In this document: positions 45,716-54,050 of the stretch, one piece after another
Layout: each line of letters begins with the position of its first letter
How positions within the stretch are numbered: the stretch's first letter is position 1
From: Bauldia litoralis
GTDB lineage: Bacteria > Pseudomonadota > Alphaproteobacteria > Rhizobiales > Kaistiaceae
DNA: 55,266 bases
Direction: 5' to 3'
Assembly (NCBI GenBank): GCA_945882315.1
Contig: CAMCWB010000020.1
Span: 1-55,266, forward strand
The notes under the pieces: model-generated
Databases searched by the model: none
What the model was told of the DNA's origin: nothing
What the model saw: the letters and a program-made list of their open reading frames with translations, nothing else
Position numbers and translations under genes: made by a program

Positions 45716-46647
45716 GCGCCAGTCCTGAGGCGAGGGGGGGCGTCGCCTACCGGCGCCCAGGTGTCAACGACGCGCTCGATCCTTTCGCCATCACGACGCT
45801 GATCGCGCTCTCGGCGATCTGGGGGCTCGGCCAGGTCGCGGTGAAGGTGGTCAACGGCGGCCTGCAGCCGGTCTTCCAGGCGGGCCTGCGTTCTCTGCTC
45901 GGCTGCCTGCTCGCCATGCTCTGGTGCCGCTATCGCGGCGTGAAGCTTTTCGAGAAGGACGGCACGCTGGGCGCCGGTATCGTCGTCGGCCTCCTCTTCG
46001 GCGGCGAGTTCATCCTGATCTATCTGGGCTTCGACTACACCACCGTCTCGCGCGGAATCATCTTCATCTTCTTCGCGCCGCTGGTCGTGGCGCTGGGCGC
46101 CCATTTCCTGATCCCGAGCGAACGCCTGACCGCGGTCCGCACCGTTGGCCTCGTCGCCGCCTTCCTCGGCGTCGTCGTCGCTTTCTCCGATCAGCTCAGC
46201 CTGCCGTCGCCCAACGCGATCATCGGCGATGTGCTCTGCTTCATCGCGGCCGTGCTTTGGGGCGCCACGACGCTAGTCATCAAGACGACGCGGCTCAACC
46301 TCATCGCGCCGGAAAAGGTGCTGATCTACCAGCTCGCTTTCTCCGCCCCACTGATGCTCGCGGCGGCGCCCTTCTTCGGCCCCTTCATCCGCGACATCAA
46401 TGCGATCGTCATCCTCGCCTTTGCCTATCAGGTCGTGATCATCGTCACGGCGTCCTATCTCGTCTGGTTCTGGCTGATCGCCTATTATCCGGCCGGCCAG
46501 CTTTACGCCTTCGCCTTCCTGTCGCCGCTCTTCACCGTGATGTTCGGCGCGCTGATCCTCGGCGAGACGCTGAGCCCGCGCCTCCTCATCGCGCTGGCGC
46601 TGGTTGCCGCCGGCATCTACCTCGTCAGCCGACAGAAGCGCCGATGA
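45712..46647 (+). CDS. EamA-family (DMT) transporter
   Basis: 311-residue inner-membrane protein with about ten membrane helices in two EamA repeats: about 25-150 (ALSAIWGLGQVAVKVV, GLLFGGEFILIYLGFDYTTV) and about 170-305 (VLCFIAAVLWGATTLVIKTT, LSPLFTVMFGALILGETLS). The family exports metabolites or amino acids; the substrate is unknown. It overlaps both the pseudouridine synthase gene and the ATP12 gene by four bases, so the three are one translation-coupled unit. Confidence 0.88.
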   Translation: MSASPEARGGVAYRRPGVNDALDPFAITTLIALSAIWGLGQVAVKVVNGGLQPVFQAGLRSLLGCLLAMLWCRYRGVKLFEKDGTLGAGIVVGLLFGGEFILIYLGFDYTTVSRGIIFIFFAPLVVALGAHFLIPSERLTAVRTVGLVAAFLGVVVAFSDQLSLPSPNAIIGDVLCFIAAVLWGATTLVIKTTRLNLIAPEKVLIYQLAFSAPLMLAAAPFFGPFIRDINAIVILAFAYQVVIIVTASYLVWFWLIAYYPAGQLYAFAFLSPLFTVMFGALILGETLSPRLLIALALVAAGIYLVSRQKRR

Positions 46648-47399
46648 GCGAAACCCCGAACCAGCCCTCCGCCTCGCCGGGCAAGCCAGTCCCGACGCCG
46701 CTGCCGCGCCGCTTCTACAAGGAAGCAGGAATAGGCGAGCGCGACGGCGCCTATGCGCTTCTCCTCGACGGCCGCGGCGCCAAGACGCCGGCCCGTAAGC
46801 CGCTGGCCGTGCCGTCGCGACCGGTCGCCGAGGCGCTGGCCGCCGAATGGGAGGCGCAGGCCGAGCACATCGACCCGGCCACCATGCCGCTCACCCGGAT
46901 CGTCAATTCGGCGCTGGATGGCGTTGCGGACCAGATGGATGCGGTCCGCGAAGAGATCGTCCGCTATGCCGGCAGCGACCTCATCTGCTACCGCGCCGGC
47001 GAGCCCGCCTCGCTCGTCGAACGGCAGGAGACGGCCTGGGCGCCGCTCGTCGCCTTCGCGCGCGAGGAACTGGGCGCCCGCCTGATGCTCGCCGAGGGCG
47101 TCGTCCGTGTCGCCCAGGACAAGGCCGCGCTCGATGCCATTGGCCGGGCGATCCTCGACTACGATCCGGTCCGGCTGGCGGCGCTCCATACGGTCATGAC
47201 GCTGACCGGCTCGACCGTGCTGGCGCTCGCCGTCGCCCGCGGCCGGCTCTCGGCAGAGGAGGCCTGGGCCACGGCCCATGTCGACGAGGACTGGCAGATG
47301 GAGCAGTGGGGTACGGAAGAGATGGCGCTCAAGCGCCGCGCCTATCGCTGGCGCGAGATGCAGGCGGCGGCGCTGATCCTCGAAGCGACCCGCGCTTAG
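46644..47399 (+). CDS. ATP12-family F1-ATPase assembly chaperone
   Basis: 251-residue relative of mitochondrial Atp12p, which protects the F1 alpha subunit during assembly; found in alphaproteobacteria and mitochondria. [20 protein letters not shown] opens the domain. [20 protein letters not shown] and [20 protein letters not shown] are conserved. The acidic [11 protein letters not shown] motif near the end is a family hallmark. ATG 46644 overlaps the transporter stop; the frame is open much further upstream but that is only a shadow of the transporter gene. Confidence 0.9.
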   Translation: MSETPNQPSASPGKPVPTPLPRRFYKEAGIGERDGAYALLLDGRGAKTPARKPLAVPSRPVAEALAAEWEAQAEHIDPATMPLTRIVNSALDGVADQMDAVREEIVRYAGSDLICYRAGEPASLVERQETAWAPLVAFAREELGARLMLAEGVVRVAQDKAALDAIGRAILDYDPVRLAALHTVMTLTGSTVLALAVARGRLSAEEAWATAHVDEDWQMEQWGTEEMALKRRAYRWREMQAAALILEATRA

Positions 47400-47452
47400 C
47401 CGGCTCTTCCTCTTGCCGCCTTCATGCTATTCAGGGGCAATCGGGAGGCAGC

Positions 47453-48985
47453 ATGAAAGACATCCTCGCAGAGCTTGAAGCCCGCCGCGCCAGGGCCCGC
47501 CTCGGCGGCGGCGAAGCCCGCATCGAGGCCCAGCATGCCCGCGGCAAGCTGACGGCGCGCGAGCGCATCGACGTGTTCCTCGATCCCGGCTCCTTCGAGG
47601 AGTTCGGCATGTTCGTCGAGCATCGCGCCAGCGATTTCGGCATGGCGGCGAATAAGGTCGCGGGCGACGGCGTCGTCACCGGCTGGGGCATGGTCAACGG
47701 CCGGCCGGTCTTCGTCTTCGCCAAGGACTTCACCGTCTTCGGCGGCTCGCTGTCGGAGGCCCATGCCGAGAAGATCGTCAAGATCCAGGACATGGCGCTG
47801 AAGGCCGGCGCCCCGATCATCGGCCTCTACGATGCCGGCGGTGCCCGCATCCAGGAGGGCGTCGCGGCGCTCGGTGGCTACGCCGAAGTGTTCCAGCGGA
47901 ACGTGCTCGCCTCCGGCGTCATCCCGCAGATCTCGGTGATCATGGGCCCCTGCGCCGGCGGCGATGTCTACTCGCCGGCGATGACCGATTTCATCTTCAT
48001 GGTTCGCGACACCAGCTACATGTTCGTCACCGGGCCGGATGTCGTGAAGACCGTCACCAACGAGACCGTGACGGCGGAAGAGCTCGGCGGCGCCACGGTC
48101 CACACGACGCGCTCCGCCATCGCCGACGGCGCTTACGACAACGACGTCGAGGCGCTGACCGAAATGCGCCGGCTGATCGATTTCCTGCCGCTCTCGAACC
48201 GCGCCGAGATTCCCGAGATCGAGAGCGCCGATCCGCACGATCGCGAAGATGCCTCGCTCGATCGCCTCATTCCCGACAGCGCCAATAAGCCCTACGACAT
48301 GAGGGACCTGATCCTGAAGGTCGTCGATGCATCCGATTTCTTCGAGATCGGCGCGGCTTTCGCGAAGAACATCCTGACCGGCTTCGGCCGCATCGAGGGG
48401 AGGACGGTGGGCTTTGTCGCCAACCAGCCGATGGTGCTCGCCGGGGTTCTCGATTCCGATGCCTCGCGCAAGGCGGCGCGCTTCGTTCGCTTCTGCGACT
48501 GCTTCGAGATCCCGCTCGTCACCTTCGTCGACGTGCCGGGCTTCCTGCCGGGGACGGCGCAGGAGTATGGCGGCCTCATCAAGCACGGCGCCAAGCTTCT
48601 CTTCGCCTTCGCCGAGGCGACGGTGCCGAAGGTCACGGTTATCACCCGCAAGGCCTATGGCGGCGCTTACGACGTCATGTCGTCGAAGCATATCCGCGGC
48701 GACCTCAACTACGCCTGGCCGACCGCCGAGATCGCCGTGATGGGCGCCAAGGGCGCCGTCGAGATCATCTATCGGAAGGAGACCGGCGACCCGGAGAAGA
48801 TCGCCGCCCGCACCAGGGAATACGAAGAGCGCTTCATGTCCCCCTTCGTCGCCGCCGAACGCGGCTATATCGACGAAGTCATCCGCCCGCACTCGACCCG
48901 CCGCCGCATCGCCAACGGCCTACGGCTGCTCCGCGACAAGCAGCTCGAAAATCCGTGGAAGAAGCACGACAACATTCCGCTGTAG
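47453..48985 (+). CDS. pccB: Propionyl-CoA carboxylase beta subunit
   Basis: 510-residue carboxyltransferase subunit moving CO2 from biotin to propionyl-CoA, feeding the methylmalonyl-CoA route. The N-terminal half has [20 protein letters not shown] and [20 protein letters not shown]. The C-terminal half has [18 protein letters not shown] and [18 protein letters not shown]. It ends in the family tail [11 protein letters not shown] 47453 follows CGGGAGGCAGC. The partner pccA begins 5 kb downstream rather than next to it. Confidence 0.93.
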   Translation: MKDILAELEARRARARLGGGEARIEAQHARGKLTARERIDVFLDPGSFEEFGMFVEHRASDFGMAANKVAGDGVVTGWGMVNGRPVFVFAKDFTVFGGSLSEAHAEKIVKIQDMALKAGAPIIGLYDAGGARIQEGVAALGGYAEVFQRNVLASGVIPQISVIMGPCAGGDVYSPAMTDFIFMVRDTSYMFVTGPDVVKTVTNETVTAEELGGATVHTTRSAIADGAYDNDVEALTEMRRLIDFLPLSNRAEIPEIESADPHDREDASLDRLIPDSANKPYDMRDLILKVVDASDFFEIGAAFAKNILTGFGRIEGRTVGFVANQPMVLAGVLDSDASRKAARFVRFCDCFEIPLVTFVDVPGFLPGTAQEYGGLIKHGAKLLFAFAEATVPKVTVITRKAYGGAYDVMSSKHIRGDLNYAWPTAEIAVMGAKGAVEIIYRKETGDPEKIAARTREYEERFMSPFVAAERGYIDEVIRPHSTRRRIANGLRLLRDKQLENPWKKHDNIPL

Positions 48986-49023
48986 TTGAAGCTATGCATC
49001 TGATGTAGTAGCATCAGATGCAT
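48986..49023 (+). promoter_or_regulatory. vapBC promoter with 30-bp palindromic operator
   Basis: ATGCATCTGATG (48994-49005), TAGTAG, CATCAGATGCAT (49012-49023) form a perfect palindrome whose last two bases are the first two of the antitoxin start codon. TTGAAG (48986-48991) and TAGCAT (49009-49014) are spaced by 17, which would put the transcription start at or next to ATG 49022. A leaderless antitoxin mRNA is therefore possible. VapB-type antitoxins repress their own promoters through such dyads. Confidence 0.75.
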
Positions 49024-49255
49024 GCGTACCACCCTTGACCTCGACCAAGACGTTCTGACGGCAGCAAAAGAGATCGCCAAAGCCGAAAACAAGACGGCTG
49101 GGCAAGTGATCTCCGATCTGGCGCGGAGAGCCTTAACCTCATCCGGGCTGGAGGAGCGCCAAGTGACCTATCGCGGCGGCTTTCGCGTGATGCCGCCCAC
49201 CGGCAAGGTGATAACCTCCGAAATGGTGCAAAAGCTTGTCGAAGAGGACGGCTGA
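49022..49255 (+). CDS. VapB-type antitoxin
   Basis: 77 residues. MRTTLDLDQDVLTAAKEIAK fits an N-terminal ribbon-helix-helix DNA-binding fold, with KTAGQVISDLARRAL as the second helix. The C-terminus (YRGGFRVMPPTGKVIT) would neutralise the toxin. The start codon is embedded in its own operator, and no ribosome binding site is possible if transcription starts there. The toxin gene begins 4 nt after the stop. It lies directly downstream of pccB. Confidence 0.82.
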   Translation: MRTTLDLDQDVLTAAKEIAKAENKTAGQVISDLARRALTSSGLEERQVTYRGGFRVMPPTGKVITSEMVQKLVEEDG

Positions 49256-49259
49256 CAGC

Positions 49260-49679
49260 TTGCGCGCGCTTCTCGATGTCAACGTCCTTATTGCCCTTAC
49301 TTACTCGGATCACGTCCACCACGAGCGCGCACATAGGTGGTGGAGTGAAACTGGAGCGGGGGTTTGGGCGTCCTGCCCGCTGACGGAAAACGGCTTTGTC
49401 CGGATTTCATCTCAGCTACGCTTGGCGACACCGTCGCATTCCCGCCAGACGCTCGTTCAACAGATCGCCGATACCGATCACGAATTTTGGCCTGACGACC
49501 TCTCCGTCGCGAACTCCGACCTGTTCAACTTTGATAGGTTGTTTGGTCCGAAGCAACTGACCGATGTGTATCTGCTTGCGCTGGCGGTGCAGAGAGGAGG
49601 ATGCCTCGTGACTTTTGATCGCCATATCCCGGCCGGGGTCGTGCGACAGGCGAAGGACCGACACCTTTTCATCTTGTGA
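49260..49679 (+). CDS. VapC-type PIN-domain toxin
   Basis: 139-residue PIN nuclease, expected to cut specific RNAs (tRNA or rRNA in studied VapCs). Acidic residues of the metal site are visible: Asp6 in LRALLDVNVLIAL, Glu in CPLTENGFVRI, Asp in LTDVYLLALAV and Asp in LVTFDRHIP. TTG 49260 gives the typical N-terminus; an earlier in-frame start at 49236 would overlap vapB. GGACGGCTGACAG precedes it. Confidence 0.85.
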   Translation: MRALLDVNVLIALTYSDHVHHERAHRWWSETGAGVWASCPLTENGFVRISSQLRLATPSHSRQTLVQQIADTDHEFWPDDLSVANSDLFNFDRLFGPKQLTDVYLLALAVQRGGCLVTFDRHIPAGVVRQAKDRHLFIL

Positions 49680-49745
49680 CATTCTTCACAATGGGAACCG
49701 GCTTCCGAGCGTAGACCAACGCCACGCACAACTCGGAGGTTCGCC

Positions 49746-50099
49746 ATGAACAAGAACTTCACCAAGCCGGCGCTGTTAGCCGCCGCCACGATCGGTTTCG
49801 CCGCTTTCTTCACGACGCCGGCCGCCAACGCCGCCTGCTTCGAAGGCAATGTCGGCTGTACCGACAGCGCCGCCATTCCGGTCTCGGCGCTGCAGGAATT
49901 GTCCTGTGACTCGCTCTGGTCGGTGCGCAACATGATCTTCGACGAGAACGGCTATTGCTTCCAGACAACCAAGGGCCAGTCGGTGTTCTCGAACGAAGGC
50001 TGCGCCTACAAAACGATGTCTGCGATGCCGCTGAACACCTACGAGTCTCAGAACATCCTGACGGTCCGCAAGGTCGAGAAGCAGAAGGCCTGCTTTTAG
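49746..50099 (+). CDS. Small secreted YARHG-like protein
   Basis: 117 residues with a signal peptide (PALLAAATIGFAAFFTTPAA, cleavage after ANA). The mature part has four or more cysteines. ELSCDSLWSVRNMIFDENGY, YCFQTTKGQSVFSNEGC and the final KACF resemble the YARHG extracellular domain found in small alphaproteobacterial proteins. It is probably periplasmic and disulphide-bonded. AACTCGGAGG precedes ATG 49746. A strong terminator follows. Function unknown. Confidence 0.75.
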   Translation: MNKNFTKPALLAAATIGFAAFFTTPAANAACFEGNVGCTDSAAIPVSALQELSCDSLWSVRNMIFDENGYCFQTTKGQSVFSNEGCAYKTMSAMPLNTYESQNILTVRKVEKQKACF

Positions 50100-50123
50100 A
50101 AAGTTTCCTGCCTGACCCTGCTG

Positions 50124-50153
50124 AAAAGCCCGCCGTGCCCCCGGCGGGCTTTT
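50124..50153. terminator. Intrinsic terminator between convergent genes
   Basis: AAAAGCCCGCCG (50124-50135), loop TGCCCC, CGGCGGGCTTTT (50142-50153), then TCATTTTTC. It serves the secreted protein gene. On the reverse strand the stem's A-tract gives a T-run, so it can also serve the metallo-hydrolase. Confidence 0.9.
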
Positions 50154-50161
50154 TCATTTTT

Positions 50162-50956
50162 CTAGATCGTTGGCGGGAGATGGACCTGCACGGTGTCCGG
50201 CTGGCCGGGCACTTTGGGGAAGCGCGCCAGCACTTCGGGGTCATGGCCCGGAATGATGTGGTCCGGTCCGTCGGAAAGCTCCTCACAGCGGATCCAGCCT
50301 TCGATCATCTTCTCGAGATTGTGCACCAGCACGAAGGGGCTGCGCTTACGGATGTTGAACCAGAAATGTGCCGCATCGCTGGCGAGCACCACCATGCCGC
50401 GGGCCGTGGGTACGCGCACGATCTGCAGGCCGCCGGAATGCCCGCCGACCAGATGCAGCGTGATGCCGGGCGCGATCTCCGCCTCGCCGTCGTGGAATTT
50501 CACGCGCTCGGCGAACACATGGGCGACCGCCGTCTGCACATGCTCGACCTCGAAGAAGCGGCGCAGCGGCTCGTGGCACATGCAGCGCCCGGTGCAGAAG
50601 GCCATCTCCGTTTCCTGGAGGTGAAAGCGCGCCTTCGGAAATTCAAGCCAGTGCCCGGCATGGTCCCAATGCATGTGGCTGAGGATCACGTCCTTGACCT
50701 CCGCCGGCTCGATGCCGATGCTCCGGAGCGCATCGATCGGCGAGCGGATCCAGTCCCGGCCGCGCCGCTTGGCGCTCGCCGCGTCGAAGCCGGTATCGAG
50801 CACGATGGTTCGGCCTTCGCCTTTAATCGCCCAGAGATAGAAGTCGAGCGGCATCGGCGCATCGTGGTCTTCCGGCCAGATAAGGACGTCGCGCTGCGTC
50901 CGGGCGCCACTGCGGGCATAGCGGAGCGCAAAGATTTCATATTGGGGAGCGGGCAT
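50162..50956 (-). CDS. MBL-fold metallo-hydrolase, N-acyl-homoserine-lactonase-like
   Basis: 264 residues of the metallo-beta-lactamase fold. The dinuclear zinc site is SHMHWDHAGHW (near 93-103), HSGG (near 173), SDAAHFW (Asp bridging, near 193) and PGHDP (near 238). The layout, with FYLWAIKGEGRTIVLDTGFD near the start, matches the AttM/AiiB lactonase group. Lactonase activity is only one possibility in this broad family. No signal peptide. CGGAGGAAAAC precedes the start on the minus strand. Confidence 0.82.
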   Translation of the reverse strand: MPAPQYEIFALRYARSGARTQRDVLIWPEDHDAPMPLDFYLWAIKGEGRTIVLDTGFDAASAKRRGRDWIRSPIDALRSIGIEPAEVKDVILSHMHWDHAGHWLEFPKARFHLQETEMAFCTGRCMCHEPLRRFFEVEHVQTAVAHVFAERVKFHDGEAEIAPGITLHLVGGHSGGLQIVRVPTARGMVVLASDAAHFWFNIRKRSPFVLVHNLEKMIEGWIRCEELSDGPDHIIPGHDPEVLARFPKVPGQPDTVQVHLPPTI

Positions 50957-50992
50957 TTCCGTTTTCCTCCGGCCCGCGTCTTCGGCGGGCTC

Positions 50993-51463
50993 TTATTGGT
51001 CTTGGGGCCGTTCCTTGACCGCTCTTCGTACCACGCGATCGAACTCTTCGAGGAACCGCGACCGGTCGCGGGGCGTGAAGCTGGCGTTGAAGCCCTTGCT
51101 CTCGCCGGTCTCGCGGAGATGCTGGGAGAGGTCGCGCATGGCGACCGCCATGCCGATAGAATCCTCGGTGAAGGTGCGGCCGTCGGGGCCGACGACATGC
51201 GCGCCTTTCTCGATGAGCCGCGCCGCGAGCCGGATGTCGGCGGTCACGGCGACGTCGCCGGCAACCGCCTCCTCGACGATCCGGTCGTCGGCGGCGTCAG
51301 CGCCTTTCGGCACGACGATATGCGTCACCATCGGATCGCGCGATGGCCTGAGCCCGCCATTCGAGACGATCACCACCGGCAGCCGGTGCCGCTCGCCGAC
51401 GCGCAGCGCCTCGGCCTTCACCGGGCAGGCGTCGCCATCGACGAACAGGCGAACTGGATTCAA
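50993..51463 (-). CDS. YaiI/YqxD family protein (DUF188)
   Basis: 156 residues. RLFVDGDACPVKAEALRVGE and the late TADIRLAARLIEKGAHVVG and GFNASFTPRDRSRF are diagnostic of the widely conserved YaiI/YqxD family, a PIN-like fold of unknown function. The start is TTG at 51463, overlapping the adhC stop (TTGA), so it is probably translated with adhC. Confidence 0.9.
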   Translation of the reverse strand: MNPVRLFVDGDACPVKAEALRVGERHRLPVVIVSNGGLRPSRDPMVTHIVVPKGADAADDRIVEEAVAGDVAVTADIRLAARLIEKGAHVVGPDGRTFTEDSIGMAVAMRDLSQHLRETGESKGFNASFTPRDRSRFLEEFDRVVRRAVKERPQDQ

Positions 51464-52587
51464 TAAACCACCACGCTCCGGATGCTCTCGCCGCTATGCA
51501 TCAGGTCGAAGCCCCTGTTGATGTCTTCGAGCGGCAGGAGATGGGTGATCATCGGGTCGATCTCGATCTTGCCCTCCATGTACCAGTCGACGATCTTGGG
51601 CACGTCGGTGCGGCCGCGGGCGCCGCCGAAGGCGGTGCCTTTCCAGACGCGGCCGGTGACGAGCTGGAACGGCCGTGTCGAGATTTCCTTGCCGGCGCCG
51701 GCGACGCCGATGATGATCGACTGACCCCAGCCGCGATGGCTGGCTTCCAGCGCCTGCCGCATGACAGTGGTGTTGCCCGTGCAGTCGAAGGTGTAGTCGG
51801 CGCCGCCGATCTGGTCGGCGCCGCGCTTGGTCAGATTGACGAGATAGGCGACGAGGTCGCCCTCGACCTCCTTCGGATTGACGAAATGCGTCATCCCGAA
51901 ACGCTCGCCCCATTCCTTGCGCGACGGGTTGATGTCGACGCCGATGATCATGTCGGCGCCGGCGAGGCGAAGTCCCTGGATGACGTTCAGCCCGATGCCG
52001 CCGAGGCCGAAGACGATCGATGTCGCGCCGATCTCGACCTTGGCCGTGTTGACCACCGCGCCGACGCCTGTCGTCACCCCGCAGCCGATGTAGCAGGCCT
52101 TCTCGAAGGGCGCGTCCTCGCGAATCTTCGCCACGGCGATTTCCGGCAGCACGGTGAAGTTCGCGAAGGTCGAGCAGCCCATATAATGGAATACCGGTTT
52201 GCCGCCGAAGGAGAAGCGCGAGGTGCTGTCGGGCATCAGGCCCTTGCCCTGCGTGCCGCGGATCGCCGTGCAAAGATTGGTCTTCCGCGAAAGGCAGGAG
52301 GGGCACTGCCGGCATTCCGGCGTGTAGAGCGGAATGACATGGTCGCCCTTCTTTACCGAGGTGACGCCCGGCCCGATATCGACGACGATGCCGGCGCCCT
52401 CATGGCCGAGGATCGCCGGGAAGAGCCCTTCCGGATCGGCACCGGAAAGCGTGAACTCGTCGGTGTGGCAGATGCCCGTCGCCTTGATCTCGAGCAGCAC
52501 CTCGAAGGCCTTTGGCCCTTCGAGCTGGACGGTTTCGATCTGAAGCGGTTTACCGGCCTCGAAGGCCACGGCGGCGCGGACATCCAT
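51460..52587 (-). CDS. adhC: S-(hydroxymethyl)glutathione dehydrogenase (class III ADH)
   Basis: 375-residue zinc enzyme oxidising the formaldehyde-glutathione adduct; it also reduces S-nitrosoglutathione. Catalytic zinc ligands are in TGICHTDEFTLSG and LGHEGAG; the structural zinc site is ECRQCPSCLSRKTNLC. The NAD fold has VFGLGGIGLNVIQG and the Asp of IGVDIN. GGGAGAG precedes ATG 52587; the frame is open upstream but unrelated. An S-formylglutathione hydrolase is not adjacent. Confidence 0.95.
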   Translation of the reverse strand: MDVRAAVAFEAGKPLQIETVQLEGPKAFEVLLEIKATGICHTDEFTLSGADPEGLFPAILGHEGAGIVVDIGPGVTSVKKGDHVIPLYTPECRQCPSCLSRKTNLCTAIRGTQGKGLMPDSTSRFSFGGKPVFHYMGCSTFANFTVLPEIAVAKIREDAPFEKACYIGCGVTTGVGAVVNTAKVEIGATSIVFGLGGIGLNVIQGLRLAGADMIIGVDINPSRKEWGERFGMTHFVNPKEVEGDLVAYLVNLTKRGADQIGGADYTFDCTGNTTVMRQALEASHRGWGQSIIIGVAGAGKEISTRPFQLVTGRVWKGTAFGGARGRTDVPKIVDWYMEGKIEIDPMITHLLPLEDINRGFDLMHSGESIRSVVVY

Positions 52588-52737
52588 GTCGAACTCTCCC
52601 TGCAAATCGAAAGCGTCGGCAGGCTGGCAGCTTTCGCCTGCTCTGAAAAGCGCGGATTTCGCGATTTGACGCGCCTGGACACATCCTTTGCCTGAGCCGG
52701 ATTTGCTAGTGTCGCCAATGTCTTCAGGGAGCTGGCC

Positions 52738-54006
52738 TTGTTTATCCTCGACGAGAAGCTGATCCGGGTCGGACTGGCGCTGGCGATAGGCCTTCTGGTC
52801 GGCATCGAGCGCGGCTGGCGAAGCCGCAGCGAGGCGGAGGGCGAACGTGCCGCCGGCCTTCGCACCTTCGCCCTGATCGGCCTGTCCGGCGGTGTCTGGG
52901 GGCTGCTGGCGCAGGAGGTGGGGCCGGTCGTTCTGGGCTTCGCATTCCTGGCTATCGCTGGCGCCCTGACGCTCTTCCGCTGGCGCGAGACCCAGCATGA
53001 GGGGACCTTCGGCGCGACCACCCTGATCGCCGGCTTCCTCACCTTCGCACTCGGCGCCTATGCGGTGCTCGGCGACACGACGGTGGCCGCCGCCGCCGGC
53101 GTCGCGACGATGGCACTCCTCGCCGCGAAGGAATGGCTGCATTCCGGCTTGAAGGTCATGACCTGGCCGGAGATCCGTTCGGCGGTCATCCTCCTCGCGA
53201 TGACCTTCGTCGTCCTGCCGGTCCTGCCCGACCAGGGCTTCGGGCCCTACGAGGCCTTCAATCCGCGGCGGCTATGGCTGATGACCATCGTCCTCGCCAG
53301 CGTCTCCTTTGCCGGCTATGTCGCGGTTCGCGTCGCCGGCACCAGATACGGCCCGCTGATCACCGGCATTGCCGGCGGCATCGTCTCCTCGACGGCGACG
53401 ACGCTCGACTTCGCCCGCCGGGCACGCGAGGCGCCGGCCGGTTCGCGCATGCTGCTCGTCGGTGCGCTCGCCGCCTCGGCCGTGATGTTCGTCCGTGTCG
53501 CGGTCATCCTCGCGCTGTTTGGCCCGGCGCTGCTGGCATCCGCCTCGGGACCACTCGCGGCCGCGGCGGCGGTGACGATCGCCGCGGCGCTGCTCATCGG
53601 CCGGACTCTGTCCGGAGCAGGCGAAGGGCCTGCGAGCGCCGCTTACGAGAACCCTTTCGACCTCAAGGCGGTGTTCGCCTTCGTGCTGCTGCTGGCGCTG
53701 GTTCTTTTGCTGTCGAAGGGGCTCACCGCCGTTCTCGGCGATCAGGGCGGGCTGGCGCTCGCGGCGATTGCCGGCGTCGCCGATGTCGACGCGATCACGC
53801 TGTCCATGACCGAAGTCGCCTGCCGCTCGATCGCGCCGGGGATCGCGGCCCTGTCGGTGCTGATTGCCGTCGCCACCAACTCACTGTCCAAATCCTTCCT
53901 GGCGATTGTCGTCGGCGGCCGGGATTTCGGCATTCCCTATCTCTGCGTCAGCCTCGCCGCGATTGCTGCGGGCGGGGTGATCGCGGCGGCCGTGCCCTGG
54001 CCGTAG
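52738..54006 (+). CDS. MgtC/SapB-DUF4010 membrane protein
   Basis: 422 residues. The N-terminal MgtC-like part (about 1-135) has LALAIGLLVGIERGWRSRSE and ERAAGLRTFALIGLSGG. The C-terminal DUF4010 part (about 160-420) is strongly hydrophobic with about eight helices, and carries ITGIAGGIVSSTATTLDFA and GVADVDAITLSMTEVA. The start is TTG 52738, after CAGGGAGC. It is divergent from adhC and 44 nt upstream of pccA. Function is unknown; MgtC relatives help under low magnesium. Confidence 0.85.
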   Translation: MFILDEKLIRVGLALAIGLLVGIERGWRSRSEAEGERAAGLRTFALIGLSGGVWGLLAQEVGPVVLGFAFLAIAGALTLFRWRETQHEGTFGATTLIAGFLTFALGAYAVLGDTTVAAAAGVATMALLAAKEWLHSGLKVMTWPEIRSAVILLAMTFVVLPVLPDQGFGPYEAFNPRRLWLMTIVLASVSFAGYVAVRVAGTRYGPLITGIAGGIVSSTATTLDFARRAREAPAGSRMLLVGALAASAVMFVRVAVILALFGPALLASASGPLAAAAAVTIAAALLIGRTLSGAGEGPASAAYENPFDLKAVFAFVLLLALVLLLSKGLTAVLGDQGGLALAAIAGVADVDAITLSMTEVACRSIAPGIAALSVLIAVATNSLSKSFLAIVVGGRDFGIPYLCVSLAAIAAGGVIAAAVPWP

Positions 54007-54050
54007 AGATTGCCGCCACAGGCTTCGCCGCCTAAAAGAGCCGGACACGC

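Noticed and set aside
46847-47452. Upstream open frame joined to pccB
   Set aside because: It lies in another frame of the ATP12 gene; pccB begins at ATG 47453 with a clear ribosome binding site.
52588-53142. Minus-strand extension of adhC over the start of the MgtC-like gene
   Set aside because: The translation is low-complexity, unrelated to alcohol dehydrogenases, and overlaps a well supported plus-strand gene.
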